Assembly (NCBI RefSeq): GCF_032854445.1
Contig: NC_088300.1
Coordinates: 23,231,608 to 23,295,607, forward strand
DNA from: Liolophura sinensis
Lineage: Eukaryota; Mollusca; Polyplacophora; Chitonida; Chitonidae
Reading direction: 5' to 3'
Length of the DNA: 64,000 nt
The notes below the pieces were generated by a model. It worked only from the letters and a program-made list of their open reading frames with translations. It searched no databases and was not told the DNA's origin. Within the stretch, counting starts at the first letter, position 1. The number at the start of each line of letters is the position of its first letter. Below, in pieces: positions 36,001 through 48,000 of the stretch. The position numbers and the translations under genes are program-made.

Positions 36001-39000
36001 AAGAGTGCTTTGCAAACCTTAAAGCTTTTAATGAAAGCTAATTGTCTTCCAAACAAGTATTTTATTCTTCATTTTCTTCCAGATGCTAGCAACACAACTG
36101 CGTACAAGGCTACAGCAAATGAGACGATTGGACAAGGGCTTGGTTTTTCCTACCCCACGCATGCCATGATTGTGAATTGCTGCTTACTGACCTTTGGTGT
36201 ACGCAGTTGTGAAAGTAAATACACCACATGCGCATTCAATCTTCCTGCGGATTCTGCACAAACCTGTCAACATTCGCGCATGTGCGAGTCAGAGCTTCGC
36301 CGAAAGTTTAACCAATTCTTTGGATGTGCACTGAGGCGAAGCTGGAATATTCTCTTTCATGGCGTTAATGGTATGTAGCTTCGGCCTTTGCAATTCTTTT
36401 TCTATAGTCTTCCTATTATCAATATTATATCATGCAACTCCATACATTTATTATGGATATAAATTTATCGTCTATGTGACAGGAAAGTAATATTGATTAT
36501 TGCTCCTACAGAAATAATGGAAGTCTTGAGTGGCCATAATGGCCTACTGCTGTCAAAGCATTGTTTAAGTTTCAGATAGCAGATATGTATTCGGATATGT
36601 CCCTAGAGGATTATATTGCAGGTAACTTCCATCACCGTTAGCAAACCAAGCGTTGTTGAATATGCGAAGAACAATGCTTACATTTGCGCACGTTTTCATG
36701 GCACATCACGTTGAGGTTAATGTTTAATATGATGTTTACTGTTTACAGTTATCATGGCGAATTAATGGCAGTCCTCACGAAAACCATTCGAAATTGTAAC
36801 TCTGACTCTTTGGTTCCACGATTATCCTTTGTTATTTTTTGATAGAGCACCTGGTGAATGAGATTGAAGAGGTTATGAATGATCTGGGAACGAAAACTTC
36901 ATCCATCCGGGCACAGCTACCCATTAATGTGACGGAAATTTTGGATAAAGTGAAGCGCTGGGATCGTCTGACTATCTTTGAGGAGACGTCATCATTCCTG
37001 CTGATTATGTCAACTGAAGCCTACACGGAACTTATGTCGTCATTACAAGTAAATAGGTCAACGACTGGCACAAAATAATGAAACCGTATAAATTTACTTT
37101 ATCGGCTTTTTTCCCTTTTTGGGGGTGTGCCCTCACATTGTTTAAGCATGCAGTCTATATATGCATTCCGTTTTTTTGTTCTCAACATACAGTAAATATT
37201 TGCTTGCATATCTTATGAAATATTCTGCGATTTTTGTCGTTTACTGGGTTGGTGGTTGGTGTTCTGTATATGTATATTCTCTATATGTGGCCGTGATCCG
37301 TTTTTTTATCATCTTAATGGTTTGTTTCAATGTGTAGTTTTCGTTTACACTTGGTTAACGCGTTTGTTCTGCTTCTTTAAGGTGTTTTACCCGCCATCTT
37401 GGGATTTGAATCATGTACAGATATTAAATATGTTCACCTTCAAGGTATTATCATTTGTTGAAGATGCTGCCTTCCGGTGTTGACGATTGACTATAATGCC
37501 TGCAGGTGTTAAGGGAGTTGTTGGCGGCTGCCGTCCTGAGTGATTCACGGTTGCCGCCCTGAGTGGCAGTTCTGCCGTTTCTCAGTTGTTGACGGCTGTC
37601 GTTCTGGGTTGCTCACAGCTGCCGTCCTAAGTGACTGACGATTGCTGCCCTGAGTCGCGAACGGCTACCGTCATGGGTTGTTGACGGCTGCTCTCTTTTC
37701 TAGATCCCTTTGTCTTTGATGGCACCGTTGTCTGTGATGTTGATTTAGTCAAGGGTTTCATGCCCACTGCCATTGTCTCCGTCTCCGTTACTGAAATTGA
37801 TTTAATTTTATATATATAAAACATTACCTTACCCGTATATCCTCCGGGTACGGTAATGTGGATGTTGTTATTTTATAAGTGTGCTTGTTTTATCTCCACA
37901 CAGTTTTTTCTCTCTCCAGGCTGCAGTTGTCCCTTTAGTTTCAGGAGACAATGACGACCTGGTCTCGGCTTCGACGATCGCCGGTCCTAGTGCTTGTGTG
38001 TGGCAGGTCGACTTGTCCCTGGGAATCGTTCTCTCCAAATTTGAACCCTGTCACGTTTTTACCAAAAAGCATTGTTATTGGCATCCAGTACAAGAGACCA
38101 TCATACTGCAACCAAAAGGTAAATGCTTCTTGGCATCATAACAAACAGAAAGCCACGACATTCTGATATGCCCTACTTTTATCAATGATAAAATACAGAA
38201 ACCTTTGTAACTGTCAAAGAATTATCTAACAAATCCACACAAGAAGTAACTAGGTCACTGCATCTGTATGTGTTTTAATACGATGACCTGATTACGGAGC
38301 CGTAAAAGTGACATGGTGAAAAAAAAAATTTTGGAAGAGAAAAAAAAACTACAAAAAAGCCCCCCCCCCATGGGACCCCGAGTTTAACTGACCAATCATA
38401 ATTAAGGATTACGCTATAATCTCATCTGTATATAGGGGACTACTGCCTGATCGTCAGTCCCATTATGCTGTTGAAAGTTTGTCGCTTACAAATTATACTC
38501 TCTCGATCCTTAGATGTTCTTTAGACGACAGGGAAAGCCAACGCGATTTATAGTATAACCTTCAACAATCTAGGATTATTATTAATAAAGTAAACAATCA
38601 ACCAAATAATACAATAAAGTTAAAACTTATCAAAGACGTCTTCTGACATGTATGTGACATAAAGTTAAGGCTTTTGGTCGTATCGTATAAATAGCTTGCC
38701 TTAGTTTCACCTTGTCTGGATCAAGTACTTAAATTCGTATAGTCTCCCACATATAGCTGTTGCAGTTGATATGAAAAGAACTCAACTAGGCTATATAAGT
38801 GGGGGGCTACACTCTGTGTTTTGTATTTTATTTTTATTTAGTCCATATATGTCTCTTTGAATCTGTTTATTAAAAAGCAGCCTCGTTGATATAGGGAAAT
38901 GCATTAAATGCATTTAAAATACAAGTTATTTATCTCATGGTAAGACCCTAGTCAAAACATGTAGTTATCAGTGAGAGATGCGCGTCGGTGGCTGCAAGAT

Positions 39001-42000
39001 TTGTTGTTTGATGGCAATTGACCTGCGAGATGCCAATTAAGTCGTTGCCCCGAATTTAAAAGGTGGGGGATTAAAAAGAAATTTTTCTCGTCCCCAAATT
39101 TTTTTTCTCCATGCCTGTTTTGTATCTACAAAATCTTTGTTTTTCTCTTCCAAAAATTTTGATTATTTTTACCATGTCTCTTTCACGGCTCCCTACAGGA
39201 ATGATTATCACAACTATTTTTTAGAGTAACGTGCACATCAGGTCCACAATGCTCCCAAAGGCTTCATCTTTTCTTCATTTTGTTTGTTTTTAACAGGTTA
39301 ATGTTTTTTCTTTCGTTTTGTTTGCATTTGTTTAGATACCTGATGTGCTTATTCATTTCGGATTTTTTTTTGTACAAGCAATTTTTTTTTTAACAGGTCA
39401 GTGTTTTTTTTTCGCTTGTGTTTGTATTCGTCTGGATACCCGCCCGTGTTGAAGGTACCTGTATCGGCTTTATCAGGTCTATCGACTAATACGGGAGGAT
39501 TAGGCTTATTGATGATTTATTGATGCTTCGGTCGGTATTCAGAAAGGAACCGATCATTAGGTAATTGAATGGGATTAATAATGAATCACAGTATAGTCAC
39601 AAAAGAGCATATCTGATATCGTCAGAATGACCTCTTTCTGCCCAATGTGTCAACCTGACTGGTTGACCTGTAGCCCTCAGACATACTTCCTTTTAGCGGT
39701 CGACATTATCTAAATACGCTTGGTTGCTTCTGTGCTCGTTAAACTGTACGTAAAAAGAGAAGCTATAAGATCCATCGAAAAAATCAATAATCAAATCCAC
39801 TTACTGACCGTACACACAATAGGTATGTAGAGAAGAGAATTTCCATAACAATTAACCCTATGGATGCAATAAATCAATGCTGTTAACATGTGCCGTAAAA
39901 GCCCTTCTGCATCAGACTCAGTCCTATTTGTCTCTTTCGTCTTGTCATGTGACAGGTTAATGGAACATCTATATAACCCACGTTAAAAGGAGAACCTTAA
40001 GTTCCTGAATCAGTTAACCGATGTACGTACGTCCGATTTTGGAAACACTTTTCTGTATAATCTGTACAGGTGCTCGGCTAATTGAAAGGCACTGTTCGTA
40101 GATATAGACCAACAAAACCTTGTCTGTGGAGACAATTCCAACCAACCGTCTATGCTCTACCACAACCAGATAGCACTTTGCGTGCAGTTACTGCATTTGC
40201 TCTCTGACTGTTGCAATCAATCGATTTTTTTATTGCAGCTGATCAGTATTTATATTGCGTGTAAATCGCGTGAAGCGGTAGTTATTCCAACAATGTGAAA
40301 CTTCTGGGCTCAGTCAAAAGAGTGGAAAATACATGGTGTGCTCAAAGCAAGAAATCTTCAGATAGCAATTCTTGGTAATGCGACTGTTACAGTAACAAAC
40401 ACATTTAAATATATTTATATTTACGTTCACATGACGTATTAAACACTTTGCCTTAATAAGCGTATTTTTCTCATTCGTAACGTTTAGGTATTATTATTTT
40501 TTGCTAATTTCCGCATAGGTGTACTGTCCTCGTAGCGATTGTGACGTCAGGGTTCATACCGTGGCGGACAGTGGTGTAACCATACCCTGGAGCTGTACGT
40601 CTGATGACATGGTGAACAAAGTATCTATCGGGATCCGCAACCTTCTAGCTGGACGACATCTCATTGCTAGCACAAATGAGGTAAGTTTCATTTCACCCCG
40701 ACGAAAGCCCCGGACGTACCATCGCCATCGTCACATTTTCAGTAACAATCGTGAATCAAAGCTATCTTAATAGGGAACATTATACTTGAGTGTTGAACAG
40801 TACTTATGGAAGGTTTGGGGTGCGATGCAATGAACAAGTAAGGGTTTAGAATTTTTTTTTACTTCCTAAACGGATGGTGGAGGGGAAGGGGGGGGGGGGG
40901 GCGAGGAGACATGATCTTTCAGGTCATTCAAACATTTTTTCACATATATAGGACTGCATTTTTACCACCATAAAATAGAGTTGATGAGATCATTTCCAAT
41001 AAGAATAAAAAAATAATATCTTGTGACAAAAATTACAAAAGATGTCATGTCTTGTTGGGGGACGCTCCTTATTGAAATGCTTGTATATTGAAGGCCATTC
41101 CATTTAGGCCCACTTTGCCGATATTGACTGGGCCGGTTTCGTGTTACACCCTCACCCAAGTAACATTGAAGGGTCGTTTAGAATATCAAAAATAATTTTA
41201 TATGTAACAGATTCACTTTGTACCGTAGGTTAGATAACACAGAGTAGATAATACAAACAGCGTCGATGTCTACAATGCTAGAATATCCCATGAGTTAAAG
41301 CGTAAACCCATGCATTGTATTTCATAACAGAAAGTGCAATACCGAAAATCTCTCTATCACGATATTCCCCTATAGCATTGTGCGAATACGTACTCTACCC
41401 GATGCACCCTCTGCCTTCAGGCGTATGCAAGGCGCCTCTAACATCAATCAACAAATAGCAATACCACGTTTGTCCCTTAATGGTGTTAACAGTCTGCATG
41501 GTGGAACATGTCGGTTATAGGATGTCAAATGTGATGACAACACAGCAGTTTTAAACTAGTAACGTCAATTAAACTGTTATTAACATCACTACATTTTTAC
41601 TTAATTCTGCTTTAATCATTGTTCTGGTGGACATGTAGTTTGCCAATATTTATGTATTTCACGGACACCTGGAATAAAAAACCCTAAACGAAGTGAATTA
41701 CAATATCCCTTCACAGTTTATTGGCAAACTTAAACAGTTATGATCTTCGTCAGCTTCGTCAATTTCGTAAGTTAATGCCAAAGTAAACTCATATCGTCAA
41801 TCGCGCAGTTATCTTACAATGCTTTATGAACTTATTTACAAGGCATTTGCTTAGCGTCCAAGAATATTTCATAGACCTATATCTGACGGTGGACAATAAT
41901 GAGTAAACGGGACAGTCAGGCAAGACCAGGGCCACCCAGGATCTGCTTGATAAACTTCTGACTTAGAGCCTTTCTTTTGATTAACTCATTCATCTAAAAT

Positions 42001-45000
42001 GATTAGAGCATTCTCTTCGATTTGCTTGCTGATGTCTGGATGTGCCGCCGTCGTATACGTGAAACATTCCTGATTATTGTGTAAAACACATCAAATAAAT
42101 CATCTCTGAGTGAGCAATTTTCACGGCGCATATACTGAGCATGCTTCTTTTCATCTCGCTAATCAGGCAGGCATGGCATATTCTAAGTATTGCTTTTATA
42201 CACATGTCTTTTGTGTATAGCAGTTTTGATGTGGAAGGTGGAAGTGTGAACTTACTTGAAGATATATTTCTTTCCCATACCGGACAGTTAAAGTTATTGG
42301 GAACAGCTTAAGGTTATCTGGAAATGTTACAAATAGCCACTGGATGCTTCGGGAAATGGAAATGTATAACTGATTCTCATTTTAATTTGACAGTGGCCCC
42401 CTTTTGTCATCAAGAGACAGGCTGAGAGAGGAGGTATCATGTACGAGGGCTTCTGTATTGATATCTGGAGAATGTTATCTGATCGACTGAATTTCACGTG
42501 AGTCCTAACAATGTATTGGCATGTTCTATACCTAATGTTATAAATGCACTGATTTATTAAATTGGAATTTGACACCGTTCTGGAGAATAGGCATGCTTCA
42601 TCTGATTGACAGAGTTGAGGTTTACGGGTCAGGGTAACAGGACAGAACCAGGAGGAAACACCCGCCCTTCACCATGTAGGGAAAAGTAGTTCCCCTATAC
42701 GAATATTATATTTTTGAATCGGAACAGAAAATTCTTGGGCAAAAGAGCTTTATTGACTTATATTATATACATTTGACTTTAAAGATCACGTTTGTCTAAA
42801 TGTAATTTATCTCTTGGCCTATTTTGGGTGTCTGTTAGTTTGCTGTCCAAAATACTACAATTTATATCCAAATGTATTGTTTCTTTATCTTATTTATTAA
42901 TGCTGTTTACATGATTTTTTTTTTTTGATTGGTGTTTTACGCCGTACTCAAGAATATTTCACTTATACGACGGCGGCCAGCATTATGGTGGGTGGAAACC
43001 GGGCACAGCCCGAGGGATACCCACGACCATCCGCAGGTTGCTGGCAGACCTTCCCACTTTCGGCCGGAGAGGAAGCCAGCATGAGCTGGAGTTGAACTCA
43101 CATCGACCGCATTGGTGAGAGGCTCCTGGGTCATTACGCTGCGCTAGCGCGCTAACCGACTGAGCCACGGAGGCCCCCTGTTAACATGAAGTAGCGGTGA
43201 CAACATGTACACAATGTATTCTGTAAATATGTACAGTCATATCTCTCCCTTGTCCTTGTAAAGTACACCATTCATGGGAGGAGAGACATTTTTCTTTGCA
43301 GCGGCAGTATAATAGTTACGTGTAACTCCAGATTTGCTAGTTTCAGTTTCGCTTTCATCCTTGCACTAGGCATGAATTTGATGTCTGTATATATGATTTC
43401 GTCAACGAAACTTCGCAAAATGTTAATTCATTGGCGGTCTTTTGCCATATTTTCAGATACGAGTTCGTGGAACCCAGTGACGGTGAGTGGGGAAAGCTTG
43501 TCAATGACACCTGGACAGGGCTGGTCGGACAGTTGCAGAAAAGGGTAGGCTGTTAAATATGTCGTTGTATGACCGCGTAGTGATATCACATATATAGGTC
43601 AAGTGAAGCGTCATCAGTAAGTACATGGAGTATAGTATAGTACAGAAAAAAATTATTTACATATCGACATTTTTATACCATAGACATGTCAAAAGTTTGC
43701 TTTATACAATATATCGTTCTATACGTTAATAATTATAACAATAATATTACATTTTACTACAGAAAGAATTACTGTCTAAAAATAGACCAATGCCACGAGC
43801 ACTGAATACACGCCGTGCAGCTTTCAAAAAACAACTGACAGTTTAACTTAACGAAGGTTGAACAAGCGAAACAGTCTACAGAGTTGTAACGACTAGCTGC
43901 AATTTAAGCATCAGCTAGTGTTCTCGTGAAGATTCGGATGACGATTCAATAAGACAAACACGTCGTCCTTTGAGTGCTTCATGATTGTAATGAACATGCA
44001 CGTGAAAGACATCACCCGATGTGGGACCGCCCACTGCTAGGCTTACTTCTTGATATTCTGCCCCATGAAAAAAAAATGTTGCCATCACGAACTCTCTTAT
44101 AAATAAAAAAATTTGCAACGCACAAAGTTTTAGGCCTACAGAATAATGTTAGGAAAAACAATGGCCTACCCGATCTTTCCGTTCTCGGGATTTGCTTTGC
44201 CTTCGTGGCGATATCTGTATGTCGTAGTCAATGCCGAGGATTTCCACATTGATTCGATTATCTCTTGTCACATTTATAACTCCTTTTTTGTCAATTTTAA
44301 TGATATCTCCTGGTCGAAAGTCGACAATGTTGACATTTGCAGACGACAAAAGTTGTTGAAAAAAGTGGTGCCAGTACAGCCGAGTTGTAACTTTTGATTG
44401 GTCGATTTGATGAATTCAAAGATACACGGACCAATCAAAAAGCCAGTCTAAATGTTACATGACAATCTTTACTCAGGCTGCATTGGGTTATAACATTTAT
44501 CTTTGTTAAAACCTTTCGTGTTGAAAAATTCTACCGCGACAGTCATGGAGGCCTAAAGGGGTTTTGTGCATGTCTTTCGTGCAATGTGATAAAATCCAAT
44601 AATATAATAGGTCAAAATATGTTCACTTGATTGGTGTTCACTTGATTGGTATTCAAGAATATTTTACTCACATGATGACAGTTATCATCAGATGAAACTC
44701 ATCATCCATACGTTATCCAGCAAGAATGTACAGTTGTCGAAGTTTCTAAAACATAAGAATCTGTCTAATCTAATTGTGTTGCTTGTTTGCAGGAAGTTGA
44801 TGTTGCTGTTGCCCCGCTATCCGCCCAGCCGGCGCGCGCACCAGTTATGGACGTGTCGCAATCTTACTTGCAGCTGGAAGGGAAACTACTGGTGGCGCGA
44901 AGTACAGACACCCAGTTCCACAGTCTGCTATACGTGTTCACAGCACCAGTGCTGGTTCTGCTGGCAGTGGTTCCGCTCTTAGTCGCTATGTTGTTGGTAG

Positions 45001-48000
45001 CGCTAGAAAAGCTGATGGGGAGATATAACAATAATAGCTGGACCAAGACGACTGGAGTAACAAAACTGTCAAACGCCATCTTGCTGGTGTACGGTGCCGT
45101 AGTTTGCCAAGGTAAGACGACAATCTAATACCACTTGATTTTCGGTCCTACATGCTTATGATATCTGAATGGGGATGACAGCTCCTTCTCAAGTAACCTG
45201 TAGACTGATATACCGTTACTTCTTGTGATGCTTTTCGTCATGGAATAACTTCATATATTTCCATATATACTTGATGAGTGTCACAAATAATGAAACTTCT
45301 CAGACATGCGAAACGCGCTACGATATGCTTGTATGCAATCGTGTCAAAGTGCCATTAGGACAAAATCCTTCGCCTATTCATACATATCACATATCATCGT
45401 ATCATCGTTCAGACATACATATCACTATCAAAAAGCCTCAGGTAAGATCAGCATAGGCTTACTGATTCTTCATTTTGTGTGTGATTGTTAGATAAAGAGT
45501 TATTGTTATTTTTATCTCTTTATCTTGGCATAATTAGCTTGTTGGTACAAAACAAATCCTAAGTTTGTTATATCTTGATTGTTGTTTTTTTCACCTGCAG
45601 CCAGTCCCTTCCGGCCTCAGAGCGTGTCTGGCAGAACCTTGGTAGCTTTCTGGTGGCTTTTCGGTATCGTATTTGTCAACACATTTTCAGCTTATATGAT
45701 TGCTAGCCTGGCGGCGCCGTCAACCAAACATGACGTCAGTTCTCTCAAAGAACTCGTTAATTCTCCAAACTACAAGTGGGGGATGTTAGGCAGTACAATA
45801 TTCCCATTCATTCTAAAGGCAAGTGTCATCTTAATTACGTAGGTTCGACATACAAATATGCATTTTTACACAGTTTCATTGTGGAGTATGTGTATGGGAT
45901 TACATTTTGTGTAAATCTTGCCACTTTCCTGTTGATGAATTCAGTTAGAGCCTAATCCATACGTGATGTAATATGATGACAACACAGCATCTTGAGTAAT
46001 GTGATGACAACACAGCATCTTGATGCAGTGTGATGACAACACAGCATCTTGATGTAATGTGATGACAACACAGCATCTTGAGTAATGTGATGACAACACA
46101 GCATCTTGATGCAATGTGATGACAACACAGCATCTTGATGTAATGTGATGACAACACAGCATCTTGATTAATGTGATGACAACACAGCATCTTGAGTAAT
46201 GTGATGACAACACAGCATCTTGATGTAATGTGATGACAACACAGCATCTTGATGTAATGTGATGACAACACAGCATCTTGATGTAATGTGATGACAACAT
46301 AGCATCTTGATGTAATGTGATGACAACACAGCATCTTGAGTAATGCTAACCCATTTAGGCCTAATAAATTGCAGTTAACAGCACGGCGTTATTTTTACGT
46401 AATTTGGCTTAAGGGGCGTCTAATCGAGCTGCTACTATTTTAGCATCCATATGAACAGTTAGAATAAAGCCCTAACTTAGGTAAATTGACAAGAGGCCGG
46501 ATTTCACTGGTTACTTCAGACCATGCATTTGCCAACTATAACACTGTCGTGACGTCGCTGCTATGTTTAATTCTCTGTGATGTAGATTTAATTATAAAAT
46601 TGCTTGTCTGTTCACCTAACTGGCCTGATGTTTAAAACGTTAGCTGGCTGCTACTATCAGACTGTTGACCAATGATGTGCCGAGTTCGAATCCAGGTCAA
46701 GGTGTTTCAGCATTGACTTTAAATCTGGAGATTTACCAACTTCTTGTCATGGCGAAAATCAGTGGTTTACTCCTATAAACTGGACCGCCGTCATGTAAGT
46801 GAACAATTCTTGATTATCACCCTAAACATCAGTCAAATATATGGAGAAATACATATATGCGGTGTTTTGTCCACGTACAGAACTCAAAAAAACCAGTGTT
46901 TCAAAAACTTTGGCAAGGGATATCAAAACTGAGTGAAGAGGATGAATCGATTCTCAGTGATGATTTTGAAGTTCATCTTCAGAGGATGAGGACTGAGAAA
47001 TATGCCTATATAGGACCTGTGCCTGCCTTGAATTTTTACAACGCCAGTCACTGTGAATTCAGGAGCGGGCGGGATTCCTTCTTCACAGCTCGCTATGTGT
47101 TCGGCCTGCCGAAGAATTCGCCATATACAGAAGTCATCTCCAGAGAGTGAGTGAGAGGCTCAGCGGCCACTTTCATAAAACCTTCCATGCTCTCTTTTTG
47201 CGTAGCTTACTCTTAAATCATCTCGAAGTCGGGAGACCAATCAAACCCGGGTTAGTTCATACCAAAGTTTTTGGTAATGGTACTTGTTGTGTCGTCGCTT
47301 GGCGCTCAGTACTCAGAGGTTAGAGCAAAGAAACAGGACTGGTTGACCCAGTGTCAGTTCTAATGTGACTGGGTGGAGTGTCATCTCTTGTATTTTGATG
47401 ATACTTCAGTTTCGGCAGCACTTTGTCGGCATGGGTTCGCCAGGCCACAAGAAGACAGAGCATATGTACACACACCTAATGACTCCTCGTTGTCATGCTA
47501 CTGGATCCTTGGTGACAATAAGCGATCCATGGTGTTAACACATTGTGATAGCTGGCGCAGTCTAGCGTTGGACCACTAGTCTTCTTCGAATTAGATATGG
47601 TTTGCATATCTGTACGTCATATGTGGGAAAGTTCGTCAGTAACTTGCCAAAGGCCTGTGGTTTACACCGGACACTCAGAATTCTTCCACCGAGAAATCTG
47701 ACCGCCTTCGTACCAACTTCACGGAACTATTGCCATAAGCTTTACGACCATGTTAGATTAACATCAATATCTAGAAGCAAACTATATAGGCCTATATCGT
47801 AGCACATTATCTTCTAGTTTTTGTCTCCCCCAGCTGGAAGCTGGATAACTCTTTCACACTCGCCCGAGCACAACAAACGCCCCTGCCTTTATGATGACCT
47901 ACTCGGGCATAATGGTTAATCGGTAGAACTTGATACTTCAGAAAGATCCTTGATGGCCAAGATCTGCTCGAGCAATGACACATTATCGTGTGGTAGTACT

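Noticed and set aside
45941-46334. Cys/His-rich repeat frames (MLCCHHITSR type) on the minus strand
   Set aside because: Translation of the 28-30-bp minisatellite; the unit length changes phase between frames and there is no gene context.
45601-46900. GT donor at 45822 joined to an acceptor at 46892 (giving KAMFQKLW)
   Set aside because: In frame, but loses the conserved SK-x-x-VF block before W. The GC-AG alternative restores it and matches the GC-donor consensus.
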